Positions 42,053 to 50,205 of a stretch of 64,000 nt of DNA are shown piece by piece. Numbering within the stretch: position 1 is the stretch's first letter; every line of letters begins with the position of its first letter. The translations under genes and the position numbers were made by a program. Source of the stretch: Neotamlana laminarinivorans (lineage in GTDB: Bacteria; Bacteroidota; Bacteroidia; Flavobacteriales; Flavobacteriaceae); NCBI RefSeq assembly GCF_020523925.1, contig NZ_JAJAPW010000003.1, positions 434,001-498,000 on the forward strand, in the 5' to 3' direction. The notes below the pieces were generated by a model. The model saw nothing but the letters and a program-made list of their open reading frames with translations, did not search any database and was not told where the DNA came from.

Positions 42053-42077
42053 GAGGGAATTAAAACCTTGATTCGTT
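42053..42077 (+). promoter_or_regulatory. ECF promoter motif C (lipoprotein gene)
   Basis: GAGGG (42053-42057), 14 nt, then TTCGTT (42072-42077). The same spacing as motifs A and B; it lies 31 nt upstream of the lipoprotein start. Confidence 0.7.
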
Positions 42078-42107
42078 TTAATTATATAACGAATTTTAAA
42101 AAACATT

Positions 42108-43106
42108 ATGAAAAACTTTATTAAAACACCCATCTTATTATTGTTAACAATTATCAGTTTTCAAGCTTGTACTTCCGAAGAAAATATAGAGGAAACAACA
42201 TCGAGCGAGTTAGCAATATCTCAAGATTTAGCAGCAAAAATAATTGAAACTGCAAATTACAAGAACGATTATAATTTCTTAGTATATGAGTCGGCGAATT
42301 CGAGTTGCGAATTTCCTTCAATGCGTTGTTATTTTTCTAATCCTGAAGGTGATTATTTTGTTTTTAATACTTACGAAGAATCATTAGAGGATTGGCTTAC
42401 AACATACAACCAAATAAAAACAGAAATACTGAGTTCTACCGGAATAGCATTTACTAACGAAGATTTTTTTATAGACCAAATGGACTTAAATACGGGCTTT
42501 TTAGGGATGTCTACCAGAGAAGAATTTATAGAATACTTTGAGAGTTGTAACGATGGAGGTATTGGAACTACTGTAGAATATGGCGTTCCGTTTTTAGAAG
42601 CCTATTTAAATTGCGACAATACAGAAAAAATTTTAGCCTTGTCTGGCGAATCCCTTACAGTTACAGACACGCAAGATTTGCCAGCAATTCAAGAGTTCCT
42701 GCAAGGTATTAATGCAAACAACAATACAAACTACAGTTTAGAAGATATTACACTGTTTAGTATTTATTATAAAAATATTTATGATAGTGATGAAAATATT
42801 AATGAAACAGATAAACTTTTAAATTATTTTGATGATTGTTTATTTAACAGAGACACTACTAATACCGATTGTTTAAACTTTGTGTATCCATTAGAATTAA
42901 ACCGTTTTAACCTACAGTTAGAAGAAGTAGTAACTACAACTATTGAAACCGATGAAGCACTAGCAGAAGCCTTTGGTATAGATGTTGGCGAATTAGGTTT
43001 TGTGTATCCTATTGAGTTATTAGGAGGAAATGGCAGCGTTATAACCATTGAAAATAATGAAGCGCTTGAAAACGCCTTAAATAATCCTGCTAATTACTGT
43101 AACTAA
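42108..43106 (+). CDS. Cys-rich lipoprotein with FVYP repeats, partner of the TonB receptor
   Basis: A 332-residue lipoprotein (Cys 21 in FQAC), with no named family. It has further Cys residues at SSCEF, MRCYF, ESCND, LNCDN, DDCLF, TDCLN and YCN. Two related blocks near the C-terminus, NFVYPLELNRFNL and GFVYPIELLGGNGSV, are followed by T/V-IETDEA and ITIENNEA, so they are tandem repeats about 60 residues apart. It is the third target of the ECF motif. It probably sits on the outer membrane with the receptor (inference). Confidence 0.75.
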   Translation: MKNFIKTPILLLLTIISFQACTSEENIEETTSSELAISQDLAAKIIETANYKNDYNFLVYESANSSCEFPSMRCYFSNPEGDYFVFNTYEESLEDWLTTYNQIKTEILSSTGIAFTNEDFFIDQMDLNTGFLGMSTREEFIEYFESCNDGGIGTTVEYGVPFLEAYLNCDNTEKILALSGESLTVTDTQDLPAIQEFLQGINANNNTNYSLEDITLFSIYYKNIYDSDENINETDKLLNYFDDCLFNRDTTNTDCLNFVYPLELNRFNLQLEEVVTTTIETDEALAEAFGIDVGELGFVYPIELLGGNGSVITIENNEALENALNNPANYCN

Positions 43107-43191
43107 AATTAATGGGCTAAGTTGAAATAACTAAAAACCTCAATTTTTAATCCTTAAAATAAGTTGTTATAACGGCTAAAAATTAATCCAC

Positions 43192-43296
43192 ATGCAAATC
43201 ATTAATCAAAACAAAAACAGTAATACGTTTTTAAACAAATTAAGTCAATTTTTTAAAAATTGTGCCATAGGAGCAAAATATGCTTTAGGACGTTAA
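43192..43296 (+). CDS. Candidate 34-residue peptide
   Basis: A frame encoding an Asn-rich start (MQIINQNKNSNTFLN) and an amphipathic C-terminal part with one Cys (FFKNCAIGAKYALGR). It lies in the 255-bp gap after the Cys-rich lipoprotein and is followed 10 nt later by a strong terminator, which favours a real transcript. No family is recognised. It could be a small export or signalling peptide of the neighbouring ECF system, but that is speculation. Confidence 0.45.
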   Translation: MQIINQNKNSNTFLNKLSQFFKNCAIGAKYALGR

Positions 43297-43306
43297 TTAA
43301 AAATTT

Positions 43307-43340
43307 AAAGTTCGGTTATGCTAGTAACCGAACTTTTTTA
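43307..43340. terminator. Terminator after the ECF cluster
   Basis: AAGTTCGGTTA (43309-43319) pairs with TAACCGAACTT (43325-43335), then TTTTT. It separates the ECF cluster from the convergent PepSY gene. Confidence 0.9.
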
Positions 43341-43361
43341 GGTGTAAATAGTAATTGGAAA

Positions 43362-44510
43362 CTAATTTAATCTTTTAAATGTTTTGCCATACCAAATAAA
43401 GAAACCAGTAATAGGCAAAGAAGCAATTAATAAACTAGCAATAAAAACAAGTATCTGTGTTGGTAACCCTCCAATAGTACCAACATGTAAATCGTAGTTT
43501 AAAGCTTGTATTTTTTCACCATTATTTTTATCGGAGAAATTGAAAGTGTTTAATAGTTCGGCGGTGTTTCTATCAAAATATAACTCGGTACGCTTATAGT
43601 TTTGTTCTCCTTTTTTGTAAACACGTATAATATAAGGTATGCTAGGTTTAGGATGCTTTCGAAGTAAAAGATATTCGAATTCAGGATAATGAGTTGTTAC
43701 TGTATTTAAAATAACATCAAACGGTTCTTTAGGGTTTATATTTTTTACAGGTTTAGAGAGTTCTGCATATGGAATGATTTTACCACCATTTGCAACCCAT
43801 TTAACAGATGCGTTAAAACTTTTAGAAGCCCAAATTAATCCGGTTAAGGCTAAAACTAAAGCTATAGTAAATACATAAAAGCCAAAAATGCGGTGTAAAT
43901 CATAATTTTTACGTCGCCATCTTGAAGTTTTTTTCCAACGAAACCAAAAACTTTGTTTACGTTGCGATTTTTTTGGCCACCATATAACGAGCCCAGAAAT
44001 AAGCATAATTACAAAAATCCAGGTTGCACCAGCAATAATATAATGGCTAATTGGGTTGTAGCCCATAAAGAGAGTCATGTGTATGGCTAGGGCAACATTA
44101 AAAAATTCCCATTTGGAGTTTTCTATATAAGTAATTTTGCCGTTATAAGGGTTTAGGTAAACGGTTTTGTAAAATTTCATGTAATTATGATAACCAAAAG
44201 TATTAGCATCAACATCCATAAAACTAATGCTAACTGTGTGACTGGAATCCTCTGGAATAACTACATTTTGAAAACTGTATTGGTTATTAAAAGCGCCTTC
44301 TGCCGTTTTTATAAGTTGAGATATTGGAACTTTTTTAGTTTGGTCTTTAGGAACTATAATTTCATGGCGGTCTTTGTAGATGAGGTCTTTTATATCATAA
44401 GAAAACACATAAATACTGCCCGTTATGGCTACAACAAATACTACAAGTCCAGAGGCTAAGCCTAACCATAAATGAATTTTTAAAAGAATTTTTTTAAAAG
44501 ACGTTTTCAT
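43362..44510 (-). CDS. PepSY-associated transmembrane protein
   Basis: A 382-residue inner-membrane protein of the PepSY_TM group with helices near 14-36, 155-178, 210-232 and 350-372. HLWLGLASGLVVFVVAITGS is the N-terminal signature. Two extracytoplasmic PepSY-like regions lie between. In Bacteroidota such proteins accompany siderophore receptors and may reduce ferric complexes. It is last in the operon of TonB receptor, DUF4374 and PepSY, with a hairpin before it. Confidence 0.88.
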   Translation of the reverse strand: MKTSFKKILLKIHLWLGLASGLVVFVVAITGSIYVFSYDIKDLIYKDRHEIIVPKDQTKKVPISQLIKTAEGAFNNQYSFQNVVIPEDSSHTVSISFMDVDANTFGYHNYMKFYKTVYLNPYNGKITYIENSKWEFFNVALAIHMTLFMGYNPISHYIIAGATWIFVIMLISGLVIWWPKKSQRKQSFWFRWKKTSRWRRKNYDLHRIFGFYVFTIALVLALTGLIWASKSFNASVKWVANGGKIIPYAELSKPVKNINPKEPFDVILNTVTTHYPEFEYLLLRKHPKPSIPYIIRVYKKGEQNYKRTELYFDRNTAELLNTFNFSDKNNGEKIQALNYDLHVGTIGGLPTQILVFIASLLIASLPITGFFIWYGKTFKRLN

Positions 44511-44520
44511 ATTACAAAAG

Positions 44521-44557
44521 AAGCTTCGAACTCATTTTTACAATGAGCCCGAAGCTT
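44521..44557 (-). terminator. Intercistronic hairpin between DUF4374 and PepSY genes
   Basis: AAGCTTCG (44521-44528) pairs with CGAAGCTT (44550-44557), with an inner CTCAT/ATGAG. On the minus strand a short CTTTT follows. It may reduce transcription of the PepSY gene relative to the upstream genes, or stabilise the upstream message. Confidence 0.55.
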
Positions 44558-44576
44558 TAATTTTAGCTATATGCTG

Positions 44577-45806
44577 TTAGTTTTTTAATAAAGAATTTAC
44601 ATAAACATTACTACCATCTAGTGCAGCCCCTTGTGAAAAAGCATTAGCACCACCGCCAATAGTTATTTCATAAATATGTGCATCACCACCAGTAACACTT
44701 ACAGGAATGTAAAATTTATCGTCTTCAACACAATCTAATGTAAAAATGTTTACAAAAGATGCATCTGGTAAATTTAACTCTGTTACCGTTTGGTTAATTA
44801 AATCTATTTCTACTAAAGTTCCTGTGTTTTGAGATAAGTCTCCCCATTCAGGAACATCGGCATTGCGAATTACATTAGCGTACGCTATACCATCAGCAGC
44901 ATACCAAGCATTCCAGATAGAAATTGGTTCACTGAAGAAAGAAGACACATCTAATACATAATCATCATCATAATCACCATTTGCAATTTTTACAAAAACA
45001 GAAGATTCATCGGCTACTTCATCGTGCCCATACCAAAGTTCGCTTGTAATATTATATTGGTAAATATCGCCAGTTTCGGTAGCAAACGTTCCATTAGTTC
45101 TGTAGCCTGCGGTCATACCTGCTGAAGCACTAGAAGTAATAATTTGAGCATTGGTTAAAGATGGGTAATCGTATACAACGGTATAAAGTTCATCTTCAAT
45201 TCCTGTCCAATCAGAATTACCGTATAAGGATCCGAAATAAATTTTTCCATTTTCAACCAAAGCATTCGACCATAAATTAACTTTTTCACCAACCGTAGGG
45301 AAGCTAATAAAGCCTGAACTTGTAGCGGCGAATGTTTCTATATCTATAATAGCATAAGGCGTGTAACCATCGCCGTTAGGATTGCTAGATAAAAATAAAT
45401 CGCCATTATCTGTAGCTTGAATGTATCGGAAAAAACCACCAGCAGTTAGTACGGCGTTAGATATAGCATCAACTTTAACTGGACCATTTTCAGTTAATTC
45501 AAATTTTTCAGTTAAACCTTCAGTATTGTTTATAACATAAAGATACCCGTCTACAGAAGCTGAAATATTAGACCACCCTTCATATCCGTTACCAACTATA
45601 GTTAAATTGCCACTTGTAATATTATCTGTAGTTAAAAAATAGCCTTCGCCATCTACAGCGGCTCCAACTAGGTAATCTGGATATTCGGCACTTGGAGTAG
45701 GATCACCACCGTCGTCGTTAGAATCACAACTAGTTAAACTTAACCCAAAGATTACAAGTAAAATCAGCAAGTTTGTTTTTAGTAAATTATTAATTTTTGA
45801 TTTCAT
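44577..45806 (-). CDS. DUF4374 lipoprotein
   Basis: A 409-residue lipoprotein with Cys about 27 (L-T-S-C-D-S-N-D-D). The start PDYLVGAAVDGEGYFLTTDNI and repeated blade-like segments suggest a beta-propeller. I recognise the DUF4374 pattern from sets encoding TonB receptors and PepSY proteins in Bacteroidota. It probably binds the receptor's substrate at the cell surface (inference). It lies 30 nt downstream of the receptor gene. Confidence 0.8.
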   Translation of the reverse strand: MKSKINNLLKTNLLILLVIFGLSLTSCDSNDDGGDPTPSAEYPDYLVGAAVDGEGYFLTTDNITSGNLTIVGNGYEGWSNISASVDGYLYVINNTEGLTEKFELTENGPVKVDAISNAVLTAGGFFRYIQATDNGDLFLSSNPNGDGYTPYAIIDIETFAATSSGFISFPTVGEKVNLWSNALVENGKIYFGSLYGNSDWTGIEDELYTVVYDYPSLTNAQIITSSASAGMTAGYRTNGTFATETGDIYQYNITSELWYGHDEVADESSVFVKIANGDYDDDYVLDVSSFFSEPISIWNAWYAADGIAYANVIRNADVPEWGDLSQNTGTLVEIDLINQTVTELNLPDASFVNIFTLDCVEDDKFYIPVSVTGGDAHIYEITIGGGANAFSQGAALDGSNVYVNSLLKN

Positions 45807-45836
45807 AGTTTTAAATTGTATTAATTTGATTTTTAT

Positions 45837-48218
45837 TTATAATTGAAAGTTAATTTTTGCAAAAATTGCTCGTCCTGGTTTTTGCAATAAAAAATTATCG
45901 TAAACCTGTTCGTTAAGAATATTGGAAACATCTAAAGCAAGACTTAACTTTTCAGAAGGAAAAGTATAACTTAACCCAGCATCAAACACCAATTGTGTTG
46001 GTACAACATCTTTTTGATCGGCAACGCCAAGACTGGGCCATCTTAAGAAAAATTCGTGTACGTAACTTGCTTGAAAGTAGGTAAAAACTTTAGATTCCTT
46101 TTGAAAAAGATCTTCAAGCGTGTATTCTATACCTGAATTGGCTAAAAGGTAAGGTTGATTTCTAAGTCTGTCTCCATAAAGTATATTGGAGTTCCCGTTT
46201 TCATCAATCTTTTGTTTATTTCTAATATTTTGATAAGTACCATTAAGGTTTATTCTTAGGTTTTGATTGTAATCGTAGATAATATCGATTTCGGCACCAG
46301 TACCTCCAATTTTTCTAATATTAGTGTATTGCCCCAATTCTTGGCCTCCAAAAATGTTTAGTTGAAGTTTATTGGTTACACTTCGGTAAAACGTGTTTAA
46401 AGCAATTTTTACGCCATGGTTGCCAAAACCATATCGTCCTAAAATAGTTCCAAAATTAATATTAAAACTTTGTTCTGGCTCGATTTCAAAATTAGGAGAG
46501 ATAGTTACCCCATCACCTAAAGCTTCGGTAGCACTTGGTAATCGTGTAGCCTGTTCTAGAGATGTTTTAATTAAAAATGAGGGTTTAATTTTGTATGATG
46601 CGGCAAAACCACCACCCCAATTATTAACATGGTTTTTATAGTTTATAATTTCGTATTCGGTGGTGTATTCTAAGTCGTTTATTGAGGCATTAAAAGCGTA
46701 ATATTTTACAAAAGCATTGGCTTTTAGTTTATTGTTAAATTTTGTGGTTTCTAAAGAAAGCCCTGCAAAATGAGAACCTATACTTTGGGGCTCAGAGTAT
46801 GGAATTCTGCTTTCTGCCGCAAAAGGATCTTTTCCTGTTCGTTTTGTGTTTGAAAAGAGGTAATTAAATGCAAGTTTAAAATTTAATGGTAATTTATAAG
46901 TTGTATTTACTCTGTAAATTTGAGACTTATCGTTTTGTGTGTAAAGTGAACTACCGTTGCGTCCAATTTCACCTCCCGAAGGGTTTGTGCCTATAATTTC
47001 ACCACGCCAATCGTACACATTCATGGTGGTATCTATAACGGTACTTTTAGTTTCAGAATATCCAGCGAAGGTGTTTATATCAAGTCCGTTAGTTAAGAAA
47101 TCTTTTTTTTGATAGGTAAGTGTAGGCATAATAACAGTTTCGTTATTTCGCATTTCGCCATACACATGCCCCATAGTTTGCCCTGTTTGAACGCCCTTTT
47201 TTTGATCTGAAACTAATAAACTAATAAAAAAATGATCTGTCCATTTTTTATTGGTAAAACCAAAATCTACTTTTGCGCTTAGCGTTTGGAAATCGTCATT
47301 GAAACGTTCGGCAGGATTGTCTTCGGTAAAATATATAGCCCTACCAGTACCTTCTTCACCATAAAAAACGCCTTCTCCCCATACTTTATAGTTATTATCC
47401 GAATAGGTGTAAAATGAAGAAAGTCTTGTAGTAAAGCCCGAATTAGATTTCCATTGGCCGTGTAAAGCTACTTGGTGTGTATTAAAAGAGCCAAAAGAGT
47501 ATGAGGCTTCTGCAAAATTTGAAGTCTCTTTGTTAGTCACTAAATTTATGGCACCTCCTAGCGCGTCTGAACCTAGGGATACAGGTACAACACCTTTATA
47601 AATATCTATACGTTCTATAAGAGAAATAGGTAAGTTGTTTATGGAGTAAGAGGATCCATAATAATCCATAGGAATACCATCTATAAAAAAGCGAATGGCA
47701 TTACCTGTTAAGCCGTTTATAGAATATTCAAAATCGGAACCAATGCCACCAGTAGACCTTACGTTAATTCCTGGTGCTTTATCTAAAACAGCATTTATGG
47801 CAACACTTTGATTTATAATTTTTTGAGTTTCTATGGCATCAACACTAAATCCCACTTCTTCAATTTTAGTTGATTTTGTTTTGCCTGTAACTACAATTTG
47901 GTCTAATTGTGCAGTGTCTTCTTGTAAAACAATGTTTTTTGTTAATACAAGGGTATCTATATTTATTGGTATTTCTTTGGTTTTAAAACCAATAGCTGAA
48001 ACTTTTAAGATATAGGTTTTATATGGTAAATTTTTAAGTGTATAAAATCCATCAAAGTCAGTGGCCACCCCATGGTTAGAATCTTTTATAATAACGGTTA
48101 TACCTGCTAAAGGTTCGTTTTTAGTGTTGGTAACTAAACCTTTTATAGTGCCGTTTTGTGCTTGAGTATAGCCTGTAAAGCTTAAAATAAAAACAATAAC
48201 AATTGTAATTTTGGTCAT
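45837..48218 (-). CDS. TonB-dependent siderophore-type receptor
   Basis: A 793-residue outer-membrane receptor. Signal peptide (about 1-20), a carboxypeptidase-like domain (about 22-105: GTIKGLVTNTKNEPLAGITV), the plug (about 110-225: KAPGINVRSTGGIGSDFEY), then the barrel ending FAKINFQL. No STN domain, so it does not signal through FecR. Together with DUF4374 and PepSY genes it suggests uptake of a ferric chelate. It is the first gene of a three-gene operon, divergent from a LytS/LytTR pair. Confidence 0.92.
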   Translation of the reverse strand: MTKITIVIVFILSFTGYTQAQNGTIKGLVTNTKNEPLAGITVIIKDSNHGVATDFDGFYTLKNLPYKTYILKVSAIGFKTKEIPINIDTLVLTKNIVLQEDTAQLDQIVVTGKTKSTKIEEVGFSVDAIETQKIINQSVAINAVLDKAPGINVRSTGGIGSDFEYSINGLTGNAIRFFIDGIPMDYYGSSYSINNLPISLIERIDIYKGVVPVSLGSDALGGAINLVTNKETSNFAEASYSFGSFNTHQVALHGQWKSNSGFTTRLSSFYTYSDNNYKVWGEGVFYGEEGTGRAIYFTEDNPAERFNDDFQTLSAKVDFGFTNKKWTDHFFISLLVSDQKKGVQTGQTMGHVYGEMRNNETVIMPTLTYQKKDFLTNGLDINTFAGYSETKSTVIDTTMNVYDWRGEIIGTNPSGGEIGRNGSSLYTQNDKSQIYRVNTTYKLPLNFKLAFNYLFSNTKRTGKDPFAAESRIPYSEPQSIGSHFAGLSLETTKFNNKLKANAFVKYYAFNASINDLEYTTEYEIINYKNHVNNWGGGFAASYKIKPSFLIKTSLEQATRLPSATEALGDGVTISPNFEIEPEQSFNINFGTILGRYGFGNHGVKIALNTFYRSVTNKLQLNIFGGQELGQYTNIRKIGGTGAEIDIIYDYNQNLRINLNGTYQNIRNKQKIDENGNSNILYGDRLRNQPYLLANSGIEYTLEDLFQKESKVFTYFQASYVHEFFLRWPSLGVADQKDVVPTQLVFDAGLSYTFPSEKLSLALDVSNILNEQVYDNFLLQKPGRAIFAKINFQL

Positions 48219-48302
48219 TTTATTTAGACTTGATAAAAATAAAAGTCAAAAATGAAAAAAAATCCCCCTGTATAAAAGTTAAAATCTGTAAACGACATTT
48301 AA

Positions 48303-48322
48303 AACATGCCGAACGTCATGTT
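48303..48322. promoter_or_regulatory. Palindrome AACATGmCG...CGkCATGTT, candidate operator
   Basis: AACATGCCG (48303-48311) and CGTCATGTT (48314-48322) pair at 8 of 9 positions across a 2-bp centre. It lies in the 168-bp divergent region, 84 bp before the receptor start and 64 bp before the histidine kinase start, so it could bind a dimeric regulator of both genes. Confidence 0.5.
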
Positions 48323-48386
48323 GTATTTAGAATGATTCTTAAAAAAGAAATGTTTGTTATATTTTTGAGCATCTTAAAAAATAGAG

Positions 48387-49439
48387 ATGCTAAAAATTGT
48401 AGTTAGTTTTTTTAAAAAACATAGTAAGGAGCTATTGTTTCAAGTGGTTATTTTATGTGTACTCTTTATTTTTTACACTTATACACAGCGGGTAGGTATA
48501 CACGAAGACACTTTTTTAAATAAGATAATTCCTTATGAAATTGTTTTTTTTGCAAACTATATTATTGGGGCTTATGTAATTAGTTATTTCTTGATTCCTA
48601 GATTGTACACAAAAAATAAATTTTTTAAACTTTTTCTTAGTCTTTTAATCTTATTAAGTATTATAATTTTAATCGACGAATTTGTTCTAGAAAAATTATA
48701 TTTTCCAACTACCAGAGGTACTTATTTTCCTGGTATAATTTTTACCTTGGTAGAAACACTTCCCGTTATTTTACTTTTTGTAGGCTTTAAATTTGCCTGG
48801 GATTATAATGAAAAACAAAGAGAAGTAGAGGTTTTAAAAAGCTTGGTTCAAGAAAGTGAACTTCAATTTTTAAAGTCGCAAATAAACCCGCATTTTTTGT
48901 TTAATAATTTAAATAATTTATATGCTTATGCCATTGAAAGCTCAAATAAAACACCAAAAATTATTTTAGAGTTATCGTCAGTTTTACGGTATATGTTATA
49001 CGACTGTAAAGAAAATTTTGTGCTGTTAGAAAAAGAAATTTTGCATTTAAAAAACTTTACAGAGTTGTATAAGTTACAAATTGAACATCGGGGTATAATA
49101 AATTTTAAGGCAGATAATTTGCCAAATAATTTTACAATTGCGCCTTTAATTTTGATGGTGTTTATTGAAAATGCATTTAAACATAGCATTGCGAGTCAAA
49201 CTGAAGATATTGAAATTTGGGTGACCATTAATGTAGACCATACAGGTGCGCTTAAGTTTAGCTGTAAAAACCGGTTTTCTGCAATTACCAATACAAACAA
49301 TTTAGCGAAAGGCATTGGTTTGGTAAACGTAAAAAAGCGATTAGAATTACTTTATAAAAATAATTATAAACTAAATATAACAACCACTAATAACTTATAT
49401 GACGTAGAGCTTGTTATGAAATTAAATCCTGCTATATAA
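48387..49439 (+). CDS. LytS-type sensor histidine kinase
   Basis: A 350-residue membrane kinase. Four membrane segments (about 17-34, 50-70, 80-100 and 115-135) precede the His kinase domain, with phospho-acceptor His about 169 in QINPHFLFNNLNNL. An ATP-binding segment PLILMVFIENAFKHS and GIGLVNVKKRLELL follow. No extracytoplasmic sensor domain is evident. Its partner response regulator begins immediately after its stop. Confidence 0.9.
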   Translation: MLKIVVSFFKKHSKELLFQVVILCVLFIFYTYTQRVGIHEDTFLNKIIPYEIVFFANYIIGAYVISYFLIPRLYTKNKFFKLFLSLLILLSIIILIDEFVLEKLYFPTTRGTYFPGIIFTLVETLPVILLFVGFKFAWDYNEKQREVEVLKSLVQESELQFLKSQINPHFLFNNLNNLYAYAIESSNKTPKIILELSSVLRYMLYDCKENFVLLEKEILHLKNFTELYKLQIEHRGIINFKADNLPNNFTIAPLILMVFIENAFKHSIASQTEDIEIWVTINVDHTGALKFSCKNRFSAITNTNNLAKGIGLVNVKKRLELLYKNNYKLNITTTNNLYDVELVMKLNPAI

Positions 49440-50105
49440 ATGATAACTTGTGTAATTATTGAAGACCAACCACCTGCACAGCGTATTTTGCAGAAATATA
49501 TAGGAGATTCTGAAAATTTAGAGTTAAAAAACACATTTTCTGATGTTATTAAAGCACAGGAGTATTTAACTAAAATGACTGTAGATTTAATTTTTTTAGA
49601 TATTCACTTGCCAAAAATTTCTGGAATTGATTTTTTAAAATCGTTTAAAACTAAATCTGGGATTATTTTAACTACGGCCTTTTCGGATTATGCTTTAGAG
49701 AGCTACGAATATAATGTAGTTGATTATTTATTGAAGCCCTTTTCTTTTGAACGTTTTAATCAGGCCATTTCTAAATTGGTAGTAGATAAAGAGTTTGATG
49801 ATCCGTATGTACTTATAAAATCGGGTTACGATTTAATAAAGCTTAACCAAAATGAAATTATATTTATAAAAGCAGATGGCGATTATACCGAAATTACAAC
49901 GCTTGAAAAGAACTATTTAAGTACAGATACTTTAAAGCAATGGTTGGAGGTTTTGAATCAAAATTTTTGTCAAATACATAGGTCGTTTATTGTTAATACC
50001 AATAAGTTTAAAAAGGTGTCTGGTAACCAGGTTTTTATGAGTAATAGTGATGTGTTACCCATTGGGAGGGTCTATAAAAAAGAATTTATAGAACGGTTTG
50101 TGTAG
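49440..50105 (+). CDS. LytTR-type response regulator
   Basis: A 221-residue protein with a receiver domain (Asp 54 in FLDIHLP) and a LytTR DNA-binding domain (about 120-221: IIFIKADGDYTEITT and FCQIHRSFIVNTNKF). Adjacent to the kinase without a gap. It probably controls the divergent receptor operon, given the position and the palindrome between them (inference). Confidence 0.92.
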   Translation: MITCVIIEDQPPAQRILQKYIGDSENLELKNTFSDVIKAQEYLTKMTVDLIFLDIHLPKISGIDFLKSFKTKSGIILTTAFSDYALESYEYNVVDYLLKPFSFERFNQAISKLVVDKEFDDPYVLIKSGYDLIKLNQNEIIFIKADGDYTEITTLEKNYLSTDTLKQWLEVLNQNFCQIHRSFIVNTNKFKKVSGNQVFMSNSDVLPIGRVYKKEFIERFV

Positions 50106-50114
50106 TTAGCCCAC

Positions 50115-50199
50115 GCGTTAGGGATTGAGGCATTGTTGGAGCTACTCGCAGAGAGCGACTGCCGAAAGCCCGACCACGCCCTAAAGCGTGGTAACGCCC
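50115..50199 (-). repeat. GGGCGTT...AACGC stop-anchored repeat, copy 5
   Basis: An 85-bp element read on the minus strand: GGGCGTT begins 6 nt after the stop of the sterol desaturase-like gene. It contains the small hairpin ACCACGC/GCGTGG, then a GTCGCTCTCTGCGA centre like copy 2, and ends CCCTAACGC, 9 nt after the stop of the convergent LytTR gene. Confidence 0.85.
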
Positions 50200-50205
50200 A
50201 ATTTA

